In this document: positions 1 to 5,156 of the stretch, one piece after another
Layout: every line of letters begins with the position of its first letter
Position numbering within the stretch: the first letter of the stretch is position 1
NCBI GenBank assembly: GCA_023424585.1
Contig: JAFADT010000275.1
Span: 1-7,313 of the forward strand
Source of the DNA: Pseudomonadota bacterium
GTDB taxonomy: Bacteria; Myxococcota; Myxococcia; Myxococcales; Myxococcaceae
Reading direction: 5' to 3'
Length of the DNA: 7,313 nucleotides
Position numbers and translations under genes: made by a program
The notes under the pieces: model-generated
Told to the model about the DNA's origin: nothing
The model's input: the letters and a program-made list of their open reading frames with translations, nothing else
Databases searched by the model: none

Positions 1-1
1 G

Positions 2-454
2 GCCACGCCCGAGCGCGTGCTGGAGGCGATGGAGCAGGCCACGGACATCGACATCCACGCGCACGGCGTGGTGGACCGCGCGCTGTCGGACGCCACGGTC
101 ATCGCGCTGTCGCCGCAGCAGGACGGCCGCTATGCCCTCACCGCGGAGGAGCTGCGCCGCCGGCACCTGCAAGGCGCCCCCCTGGTGGTGCTGGGCGCCT
201 GCAGCGCGGCCCGCCTCGCGCCCATCCTGCATGAGACGTCGTCGCTGCCGCAGGCCTTCGTCGCCTCGGGAGCCCGGGCGGTCTTCGCCGCCACGGCGGA
301 GATCCCCAACGACGCGGGCGCCTTCTTCCGCGACGTGCGGGAGCGCATCCAGTCCGGAGAGGAGCCCTCCCAGGCCCTGCGCGCCGAGCGCCTCGACTGG
401 CACCGGAAGCAGCCCCACATGCGCTGGGTGGACAAGGTGCTGCTGTATCAGTAG
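2..454 (+). CDS. CHAT-domain (caspase-like) protein, C-terminal part
   Basis: The frame is open from the left edge to a TAG at 452-454, giving about 150 residues of a longer protein whose start is outside the window. CHAT domains are clan CD cysteine-peptidase-like folds related to caspases and separase; in bacteria they are usually fused to TPR or other sensor regions. Two catalytic signatures are visible. The first is a strand ending in His-Ala-His-Gly, with the His of the His-Gly pair at bases 62-64. The second is a hydrophobic strand followed by Gly-Ala-Cys-Ser-Ala-Ala, with Cys at 200-202. Next comes the usual segment in which an A/S-rich helix precedes a strand (FVASGARAVFAATAEIPND) and a helix that ends the domain. 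The catalytic dyad looks intact, so this is probably an active protease or a regulated protein-cleaving module. Its substrate and sensor domain cannot be seen. The next gene is convergent, 12 bases away. An internal GTG at 17 is not the true start, because the frame is open upstream. Confidence 0.85.
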   Translation, partial: ATPERVLEAMEQATDIDIHAHGVVDRALSDATVIALSPQQDGRYALTAEELRRRHLQGAPLVVLGACSAARLAPILHETSSLPQAFVASGARAVFAATAEIPNDAGAFFRDVRERIQSGEEPSQALRAERLDWHRKQPHMRWVDKVLLYQ

Positions 455-489
455 CGCCCTGCCCCTTCAGTCTCGCGGGGGCAGCGGCG
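455..489. terminator. Hairpin between convergent genes, candidate bidirectional terminator
   Basis: CTGCCCC (459-465) is perfectly complementary to GGGGCAG (478-484) across a 12-base loop. The stem extends by CGCC (455-458) against GGCG (486-489) with one bulged C (485), giving about 11 base pairs. It starts directly after the CHAT gene stop and overlaps the last codons of the convergent JmjC-like gene, so it could serve both. There is no U-tract, as is common in GC-rich genomes, so termination is inferred. Confidence 0.45.
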
Positions 490-1360
490 AGGGCTGGGGC
501 TCCGCGTCGGCGTCCCAGGTCACGTTCGGCTCCGGCAGCGCGAAGGCCTCGAACGAGACGGCGACGCCGCCTCCGGGCGCGCTGAAGCCGTACCACCACC
601 CCACCGGCAGCAGCACCAGGTCCCCGGGCGACAGCGACACGTCCAGGCGCACCGGCGCGTCCTGGGACTCGGAGGAGGCCAGGGTCACGCGCCGCAGCTC
701 GAAGGCGGGAACGAGCTGGAGCCGCCGCTCGCCGTGGACCTGCGCCAGCAGCACGTTGCGCCGCGCCGCGCGCAGGGGGGCCTCCGCCCCGGGCGGCTCC
801 CACCACAGGCGAGGCTCACAGGCGCGCGCGTCCTCCGCCGTGAGTCCAGGGAGCGTCGTCAGCCCCCGCGTCAGGGGCTCCAGCCGCGCGTCCTCGAACA
901 GCGGCACGCAGCACGCGTGCCTCGCCCCGCGCTCGCCCAGGAGCGCGGCCACGTTGGCGGGGCTCCAGACCTCCGGCGCCAGCGACGCGCTCCACCCGGC
1001 CCGCAGCACCACGGGCAGGTTGTCGAAGTAGTAGCGGTCGAAGAACGCCTCGGGCGCCAGCGCTTCGTGCCGGTCCACGCGCGGCGGGCCCTCCGTCTGC
1101 TGGAACAGCTCCGCGTACACGTCCAGCAGCCCCTCCAGCTTGCGCTGCATGCCCACCGCGCGCAGCGCTCCCGCGACGAAGGGCTCCCGTTGCTCCACCT
1201 CCACCGCCCGCCGCGCCTGCGCCGCGTCCACCCCCGACCTCTCCAGCGACGCCACCAGCTCCTTCGGCGGCACGCCGCGCACCAGGTTCTCCACCAGCCA
1301 CCGCCGCCACTCGGGCGTCAGCGGCGAGGTCTCCGCGTCCACGTCACGCGATGCGCTCAT
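467..1360 (-). CDS. Degenerate JmjC/cupin_8-like protein lacking the metal-binding triad
   Basis: This is a 297-residue protein. The start is the ATG at 1360-1358, which overlaps the stop of the upstream gene as ATGA and has GGAGG seven bases before it. The frame is open further upstream but lacks homology there. Residues 15-56 carry the array's shared motif (EWRRWLVENLVRGV...). Residues 103-120 (EAFFDRYYFDNLPVV) and 248-256 (LVLLPVGWW) align with the JmjC fold of the two neighbours. The active site is gone: where the paralogues read L-H-H-D, this reads L-R-A-A (196-199); the 2-oxoglutarate-binding Lys is Arg212; and GWWH is GWWY (Tyr257). The stretch holding NDxYLxARN in the paralogues is missing, leaving the region before the metal motif about 40 residues shorter, and the region after it is about 16 shorter. 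It therefore cannot be a canonical Fe(II)/2OG oxygenase. Good codon use and an intact frame argue against a recent pseudogene. A regulatory or scaffolding partner of the upstream enzyme is an inference. Confidence 0.82.
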   Translation of the reverse strand: MSASRDVDAETSPLTPEWRRWLVENLVRGVPPKELVASLERSGVDAAQARRAVEVEQREPFVAGALRAVGMQRKLEGLLDVYAELFQQTEGPPRVDRHEALAPEAFFDRYYFDNLPVVLRAGWSASLAPEVWSPANVAALLGERGARHACCVPLFEDARLEPLTRGLTTLPGLTAEDARACEPRLWWEPPGAEAPLRAARRNVLLAQVHGERRLQLVPAFELRRVTLASSESQDAPVRLDVSLSPGDLVLLPVGWWYGFSAPGGGVAVSFEAFALPEPNVTWDADAEPQPSPLPPRD

Positions 1361-2391
1361 CGGTGCTCCTCCGAGGGCATGGCCCCCAGCCAGCCCTCCC
1401 GCCAGCAGGTGTTCATCCCAGGCGTCTGCTCGAAGCTCACGAACGTCACCGACAGGCTCGGGTCCAGCGCCCGCAGCGCATGCCACCACCCCACCGGGAT
1501 GAAGAGCGTGTCCCCCGGCCCCACCTCCACCGCGTGCAGCGCCACGCGGGCGAAGTCCGGGAAGCGCTCCAGGTCCGGCGCCAGCACGTCCACCGCGCTG
1601 TAGAAGCCGCGCACGTTGGACATCCACGGCGTCTCCCATGACGGCGCCAGCCACACCTGCTTGCGTCCCCACACCTGGCAGAACAGGACGTTGAGGTGAT
1701 CATGGTGCAGGTTGGACAGCGTCCCCGCCGGGCCCAGCCACAGGTGCACGCGGTCGGGCCCGTGCAGGTCCGGCTGGATGTAGCCCTCCGGCGCGCGCAG
1801 GTCCTCCAGCAGCGGCCGGAACGCCTCCCGCAGGAGCAGGCTGTTTCGAGCCACCAGATACATGTCGTTCGCGGGCGCACCGTCGAACCGGGCCAGCAGC
1901 TCCCGCAACGGCACCTCCCGGCGCAGGCGGTCCGCGTGGAGATCCGGCAATGCCTGTGCATCCCGCCCCGCCATCACCTCCACCGTCTCGTCACCGAACC
2001 GCTCCGCCATCCACGCGGGCGTCCACCGCGTCCGCGCCGGCCAGTCCTCCAGCAGCCCTTCAATGACAACCGGCCGGTTTCGCCGGTAGTAATCAGTGAA
2101 AGACTCCGCTGGCGACAGCCGGACGCGCCGCTCCACGCGCGGCGCGGGCAATGCCTGTCGCCTCACCGCCGACCGCGTTTCGAGCAATGATTCCAGCAAT
2201 CCCAGACGTGCCGTGAATTCACGGGCCCGCGCCACCGCGGGATGTGTCTCGGCGGCGCGAATCGTTTCCCAGACAACCTCCGGCGCGATGCCCGCCGCCT
2301 CCAATCGGGCCCCGAGGCGCTCGGACGCAACCCCACGCGCAAGGTTCTCCGCGAGCCACGTTCTCCATCCAGGGGGGAGGGAAGACGTCAT
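1357..2391 (-). CDS. JmjC/cupin_8 family Fe(II)/2-oxoglutarate-dependent oxygenase
   Basis: This is a 344-residue protein with the ATG at 2391-2389 and a G-rich ribosome site (AGGGGGA) six bases upstream. Residues 6-54 form the N-terminal motif shared by all three paralogues (GWRTWLAENLARGV, then AAG and a HP pair). The rest is a double-stranded beta-helix like that of factor inhibiting HIF (FIH). The iron ligands are His229 and Asp231 in LHHD, and His304 in IPVGWWHAL. Lys244 lies 15 residues after the first His, exactly the spacing of the 2-oxoglutarate-binding Lys in human FIH (His199/Lys214). NDMYLVARN (175-183) and FPDFAR (277-282) are shared with the 2652-3641 paralogue. Such enzymes hydroxylate side chains of proteins or peptides (Asn, Asp, His, Arg or Lys) or small molecules in the cytoplasm; the substrate cannot be read from sequence. 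Its stop overlaps the start of the degenerate paralogue, so the two are probably made in fixed proportion. There is no signal peptide. Confidence 0.88.
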   Translation of the reverse strand: MTSSLPPGWRTWLAENLARGVASERLGARLEAAGIAPEVVWETIRAAETHPAVARAREFTARLGLLESLLETRSAVRRQALPAPRVERRVRLSPAESFTDYYRRNRPVVIEGLLEDWPARTRWTPAWMAERFGDETVEVMAGRDAQALPDLHADRLRREVPLRELLARFDGAPANDMYLVARNSLLLREAFRPLLEDLRAPEGYIQPDLHGPDRVHLWLGPAGTLSNLHHDHLNVLFCQVWGRKQVWLAPSWETPWMSNVRGFYSAVDVLAPDLERFPDFARVALHAVEVGPGDTLFIPVGWWHALRALDPSLSVTFVSFEQTPGMNTCWREGWLGAMPSEEHR

Positions 2392-2579
2392 CGCCGTCCC
2401 CCTTGAATCGGGCTGAACCCTTTGGGCAGTGCACCTCCACCCCGAGCAGACACCATGACGCCTCCCGAGAACTCATACAAAATCGTCCCGAATCCCAATC
2501 CCCCGTGCGACCCCGCGCAGGAGGACTCCAGCCGGAAGCGGCTCCCGGAAGTGCCCGAGCCCACGCCGCCGCCGCGCAT
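2388..2579 (-). CDS. Possible small glycine-rich protein (63 aa), antisense alternative
   Basis: The ORF runs from ATG 2579-2577 to TGA 2390-2388. It has an AGGAAGG-type ribosome site a suitable distance before the ATG. Its stop overlaps the ATG of the downstream JmjC gene as ATGA, the same coupling seen between the next two genes, and it is on the operon strand. The product is Gly/Ser/Arg-rich with one Cys and a short hydrophobic patch (GFGTILYEF). Against it, the Gly richness is what antisense reading of Pro codons produces, and composition is low-complexity. It and the plus-strand Pro-rich ORF are mutually exclusive readings in most scenarios. I rate it slightly less likely on composition but better on signals. 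Confidence 0.25.
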   Translation of the reverse strand: MRGGGVGSGTSGSRFRLESSCAGSHGGLGFGTILYEFSGGVMVSARGGGALPKGFSPIQGGRR

Positions 2580-2625
2580 GCCCCCCCTTCCTGAAACGCC
2601 GAGGAACGAAAACCTCAACGGCTGA
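2455..2625 (+). CDS. Small proline-rich hypothetical protein (56 aa)
   Basis: The ORF runs from ATG 2455 to TGA 2623-2625. The product is strongly Pro-rich with many charged residues, one Cys (PPCDP, about residue 18), a PEVPEPTPPP stretch and an Asn-rich end (NENLNG). There is no signal peptide or membrane segment, and it looks disordered. I do not recognise it. It lies on the opposite strand from the JmjC genes that flank it and ends 26 bases before the stop of the 2652-3641 gene. The ribosome site is poor (only GAG about 9 bases before the ATG). Third-position G/C is about 82%, lower than in the neighbours. It could be a real small protein, conceivably an oxygenase substrate, or a by-product of the antisense Gly-rich ORF. 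Confidence 0.4.
   Translation: MTPPENSYKIVPNPNPPCDPAQEDSSRKRLPEVPEPTPPPRMPPLPETPRNENLNG
2472..2498 (-). promoter_or_regulatory. Weak candidate promoter for the 1357-2391 gene
   Basis: On the minus strand TTGGGA (2498-2493) and TATGAG (2477-2472) are separated by 15 bases in the most A/T-rich part of the gap, about 80 bases upstream of the JmjC ATG. The match to sigma-70 consensus is partial and the spacing short. It is listed mainly because a hairpin at 2637-2676 suggests the downstream pair needs its own promoter. Confidence 0.18.
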
Positions 2626-2636
2626 CGTCAGGCCCC

Positions 2637-2676
2637 CGCGCGTGGCCCACCTCAACCGAAGGTGCGCCACCGCGCG
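2637..2676 (-). terminator. Strong hairpin over the stop codon of the 2652-3641 gene
   Basis: CGCGCG (2637-2642) pairs with CGCGCG (2671-2676), TGGC (2643-2646) with GCCA (2666-2669), and CACC (2648-2651) with GGTG (2661-2664). This leaves one bulged base (2670), one C-C mismatch (2647/2665) and a 9-base loop at 2652-2660. The 14 pairs are nearly all G-C. The gene's TGA sits in the loop. No U-tract follows on the minus strand. It may terminate or attenuate transcription before the 1357-2391 gene, or protect the 3' end of the message. Confidence 0.4.
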
Positions 2677-3641
2677 TTGCCGCCCGGCACGTCGAGCGAC
2701 TGGAACGTCACCGACACGCTCATGTCCAGCGCGTGCACCTGGTGCCACCAGCCCACGGGGATGAAGAGCATCTCGCCCGGGCCCACCACCACCTCGTGCA
2801 CGTGCGCGCGAGCGAAGTCCGGGAAGCGCGCCAGGTCCGGCGCCCCGGCGTCCACCGCGCTCCACACGAACTCGCGGTTGTAGACGTGCGGCGTCTCGAA
2901 GGACGGGACCAACCAGAAGCGCTTGCGCCCGTGGACCTGGCAGAACAGCACCGAGTCCACGTCATGGTGCAGCGCCGTGCGCGTGCCCGCGGGCCCCACC
3001 CACAGCTTGGTGCTCCCGGGCTGCCGCGACGGGAACACGAAGCCCGGGGCCGGCCGCAGGTCCTCCAGCAGCCCCCGCAGCTCCGGCCGCTCCAGCGCGA
3101 AGTTGCGCGCCGTGAGGTACAGGTCGTTGGTGGGCCCGCCGCGCTCCAGCCGGCGGAGGAACTCCGCCAGCCGCATCACCGTGCGGCACGCGTCGGGGGA
3201 CACGTCGTGGTCCGCGCGGGCTTCACGGCCCGCCATGACCTCCACCTCCACGTCGCCGTAATCCCGCGCCAGCGCCTCCGGCCGCCAGCGCTCCAGGAGC
3301 GGCCAGCCCGCCAGGAAGTCCTCCAGGACGACGGGCCGGTGCGCGCGGTAGTAGCGGGCCTGGAACTCCTCCGCGGACACGCCCCGCCGCCGCTCCACCG
3401 TCCGGCGCGACTGCGCGTGCAGCGCCGCGCGCGCGTCCAGGAGCGACACCACCTCCGCTCCGAGCGTTGGGCGCGAGCCTCCAGCCTCCACCGCCGGGTG
3501 CCGCCGCGCGCGCGCCACCTCCGCGCGAGCCTCCCCGGAAGCCACCCCTGCCTCGGTCAGCGCCCGGATCAGCGACGCCTCCGGAACGCCGCGCAGCAGG
3601 TTCTCCGACAGCCACGCATCCCACGAGGGTGACAGGGCCAT
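2652..3641 (-). CDS. JmjC/cupin_8 family Fe(II)/2-oxoglutarate-dependent oxygenase
   Basis: This is a 329-residue protein from ATG 3641-3639 to TGA 2654-2652. The ribosome site is weak (GAGTGGGG just before the ATG), but the N-terminal motif (SWDAWLSENLLRGV, residues 6-19) begins right after this Met, as in the paralogues, which supports the start. Residues 88-110 (VSAEEFQARYY...PVVLEDFL) open the catalytic region. NDLYLTARN is at 172-180. The iron ligands are His225 and Asp227 (LHHD) and His300 (IPVGWWHQV). Lys240 (GRK) has FIH-like spacing for 2-oxoglutarate. All residues expected for catalysis are present, so it is probably an active protein, peptide or small-molecule hydroxylase of unknown substrate. 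It is the first of three tandem paralogues and lies 61 bases downstream of the porin gene on the same strand. Similarity to the 1357-2391 product runs over the whole length, so the array arose by duplication. Confidence 0.87.
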   Translation of the reverse strand: MALSPSWDAWLSENLLRGVPEASLIRALTEAGVASGEARAEVARARRHPAVEAGGSRPTLGAEVVSLLDARAALHAQSRRTVERRRGVSAEEFQARYYRAHRPVVLEDFLAGWPLLERWRPEALARDYGDVEVEVMAGREARADHDVSPDACRTVMRLAEFLRRLERGGPTNDLYLTARNFALERPELRGLLEDLRPAPGFVFPSRQPGSTKLWVGPAGTRTALHHDVDSVLFCQVHGRKRFWLVPSFETPHVYNREFVWSAVDAGAPDLARFPDFARAHVHEVVVGPGEMLFIPVGWWHQVHALDMSVSVTFQSLDVPGGNARWRTFG

Positions 3642-3702
3642 GGCCCCACTCTAGGCCACCCGCGAAGCCGCACGGAAAGGGGGGCCTCTCCCCACATCGG
3701 CC

Positions 3703-4965
3703 CTACAGGGTCAACGCGCCCTTGAGGCCCAGCACGATGATGTTGCGCGCGGCCTCGTCGCCGCCCGGGCGGATGTATTGGAAGTTGGGCCGCAGCACGA
3801 GCCACGGCGTCGCGTGGAGGCTGTAGTACAGCTCGCCCAGGTACTCCGTGCGGGGCACCGCCGTGTCCGGGGCCTGCGCCTGCTTCAGCCGCTGCGCGGT
3901 GACGTAGCGCCCGTTGGAGTGCGTGGCGCCCAGCGCGAAGCCCACGTCGTCATCCGCCCGGCCGAAGATGCCCGTGTACCCCAGGCCCAGCGTGTACTGG
4001 CCGTCCTGCGCGGAGGTGTCCAGGTCCGTGTGCGCCAGGCGCACGAACACGTTGAGCCCCTGCGCCTCGTTCTCCACGCCCCGCACGTGCGTGAGCTGCT
4101 GGCGCGCGACGAAGTACACGCCGTAGCGCCCCTCCCGCTCCACGTCGGACAGCAGCACGTCCGGCGCGTTGGACGTGTCGTACCAGACGCCGACCTTGTA
4201 GAGCCCCTCCAGCAGGTCGCCCCGGAACTTCGGGTTCCACCCCAGCTCCAGGGGCAGCATCACGCCCGTCGCCCCGTTGAAGCGGCCCAGGTAGAAGGCC
4301 TCCTCCAGGTTGCGGGGGTTCACCTCGTACGCGGCCAGCTGCACGTAGGCCACCTTCTTCAGGTCCACGCGCAGCCGCGTGCCCCACTGGCTCACCGGCC
4401 AGTTGAACCAGTAGTTGCCCACGATGTTGCCGGGCTGCGCGCCGCAGAAGGACAGGTTCTGGAAGTCGCAGGGGAAGTCCGCCGTGTCCTCGCCCACCGT
4501 GACGCGGCCCAGCTTCAGGTGCACCCGCTCGTCCCAGAAGAGCTGGTCCCACCAGAGCTGCGTGAGGCGCCCGATGTTGCCGCGCCCGTACACCTCCTGC
4601 ACCAGCTGGAGGTTGCCCAGCGCCATGTCCACGTTCAGGTTGTTGCCGTTGCGGTGCGTGAACGTGAACTGGAAGGTGCCGCCCTTCAGCCCCGCCAGCT
4701 TCTCCATGTCCAGGCCCAGCCCCACGTTGAGCTGGCCCGCCTGCCGCAGCGCATGCCCCTTGCCGCCGCGCGCGTTGAAGGCGAGCTCCGTCACGTAGCG
4801 GACCTGGAGCGCCACGCCCATTTCGTAGAGGAACCCGCGCAGCCCGCCCCAGCCACCGGTGAGGCCCGGGGGCATCTTCGTCGTCTTGGACTCCGCCGCG
4901 AAGACCGGCCCCGCGCACAGCAGGACCCACGCCATCACCCACGCCCCCCAAGCCCTTCCCCGCAT
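3703..4965 (-). CDS. OprB-family (carbohydrate-selective type) outer-membrane porin
   Basis: The protein has 420 residues. I chose ATG 4965-4963 over an in-frame GTG at 4989 because AGGAGG lies just upstream and a clean signal peptide follows: Arg-containing N-region, hydrophobic core to about residue 19, and cleavage near VFA-AES (23/24). There is no lipobox. Family signatures in order are LTGGWGGLR (35-43), GGTFQF (95-100), the LGNLQLVQEVYG segment (116-127), KLGRVTVGED (151-160), a Cys-containing CDFQNLSFCG (166-175), YEVNPRN (213-219), YKVGVWYDTSNAPD (256-269) and TEYLGELYYSLHATPWLVLRPNFQYIRPGG split across 373-402. OprB proteins are beta-barrels that let sugars and related solutes cross the outer membrane. 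The substrate is not predictable here. The last residue is Leu rather than the aromatic usual for barrel proteins. The gene lies 190 bases downstream of aspS on the same strand, with GC-rich hairpins between, so it is probably transcribed separately. Confidence 0.88.
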   Translation of the reverse strand: MRGRAWGAWVMAWVLLCAGPVFAAESKTTKMPPGLTGGWGGLRGFLYEMGVALQVRYVTELAFNARGGKGHALRQAGQLNVGLGLDMEKLAGLKGGTFQFTFTHRNGNNLNVDMALGNLQLVQEVYGRGNIGRLTQLWWDQLFWDERVHLKLGRVTVGEDTADFPCDFQNLSFCGAQPGNIVGNYWFNWPVSQWGTRLRVDLKKVAYVQLAAYEVNPRNLEEAFYLGRFNGATGVMLPLELGWNPKFRGDLLEGLYKVGVWYDTSNAPDVLLSDVEREGRYGVYFVARQQLTHVRGVENEAQGLNVFVRLAHTDLDTSAQDGQYTLGLGYTGIFGRADDDVGFALGATHSNGRYVTAQRLKQAQAPDTAVPRTEYLGELYYSLHATPWLVLRPNFQYIRPGGDEAARNIIVLGLKGALTL

Positions 4966-5057
4966 CGCGCCCTCCTCCTCGCACGTCACGGGTCCTCAAT
5001 GGCCACGGCCGCGAGGATGTCCACCCGTGCAGGAGGGCCGCCCGTCACCTTCGAGCC

Positions 5058-5088
5058 ACTCCCCCGGGCCCCTGGGGAGGCCCGGAGT
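5058..5088. other. GC-rich inverted repeat upstream of the porin gene
   Basis: CCGGGCC (5064-5070) pairs with GGCCCGG (5079-5085) around an 8-base loop. With three bulged Cs, the ACT/AGT ends at 5058-5060 and 5086-5088 can also pair. It lies about 70 bases after the aspS stop and 90 before the porin start. It could be a second part of an aspS terminator or a structure in the porin leader. I see no convincing promoter motif in 4966-5057. Confidence 0.3.
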
Positions 5089-5110
5089 GCGGCGAGGAAC
5101 GAAGCGGCGC

Positions 5111-5156
5111 GCCGGGAGTGTCCACCCGCCGGCGCGAGGCGCTTCCGGCTCCCGGC
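5111..5156 (-). terminator. Nested hairpin at the aspS stop, candidate terminator
   Basis: GCCGGGAG (5111-5118) is a perfect 8-base inverted repeat of CTCCCGGC (5149-5156). Inside it a second stem forms from GCCG (5128-5131) with CGGC (5146-5149) and GCGC (5132-5135) with GCGC (5139-5142) around a GAG loop; the two stems share base 5149. It begins at the aspS stop codon and continues downstream. There is no U-tract, so the role is inferred. Confidence 0.4.

Larger units (their letters stand above)
2392..2651. other. 260-base gap between JmjC genes with two antisense small ORFs
   Basis: This gap separates the stop of the 2652-3641 gene from the start of the 1357-2391 gene, both on minus. It holds a 56-codon plus-strand ORF (2455-2625) and an antisense 63-codon minus-strand ORF (2388-2579). 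The two ORFs share the same wobble column: third positions of both fall on the same bases. Third-position G/C, about 82% in the plus ORF, therefore cannot decide which is coding. The most A/T-rich bases of the gap are around 2470-2494. TGACGTCA, a perfect 8-base palindrome, lies at 2623-2630. Confidence 0.6.

Noticed and set aside
132..1031. A 299-codon plus-strand open frame across the CHAT gene and the convergent gene
   Set aside because: It is low-complexity (Ser/Arg/Ala/Pro) and overlaps two supported genes on opposite strands.
1361..1672. Upstream extension of the degenerate JmjC frame beyond its ATG
   Set aside because: The extension lies inside the upstream JmjC gene in another frame and is Gly/Ala-rich without similarity. 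The ATG at 1360 has a good ribosome site, the ATGA overlap and the shared N-terminal motif right after it.
1489..2775. Similar stretches around the CCACC..GATGAAGAG sequences near 1489 and 2752 as a DNA repeat
   Set aside because: They encode the conserved IPVGWWH strand of paralogous enzymes, so the similarity is explained by gene duplication and is not a mobile or regulatory repeat.
3642..3702. TAGAGT just before the 2652-3641 gene as a -10 box, and GGGG..CCCC near 3679-3693 as a terminator of the porin
   Set aside because: No acceptable -35 lies at the right distance, and the stem is only four or five pairs without a U-tract.
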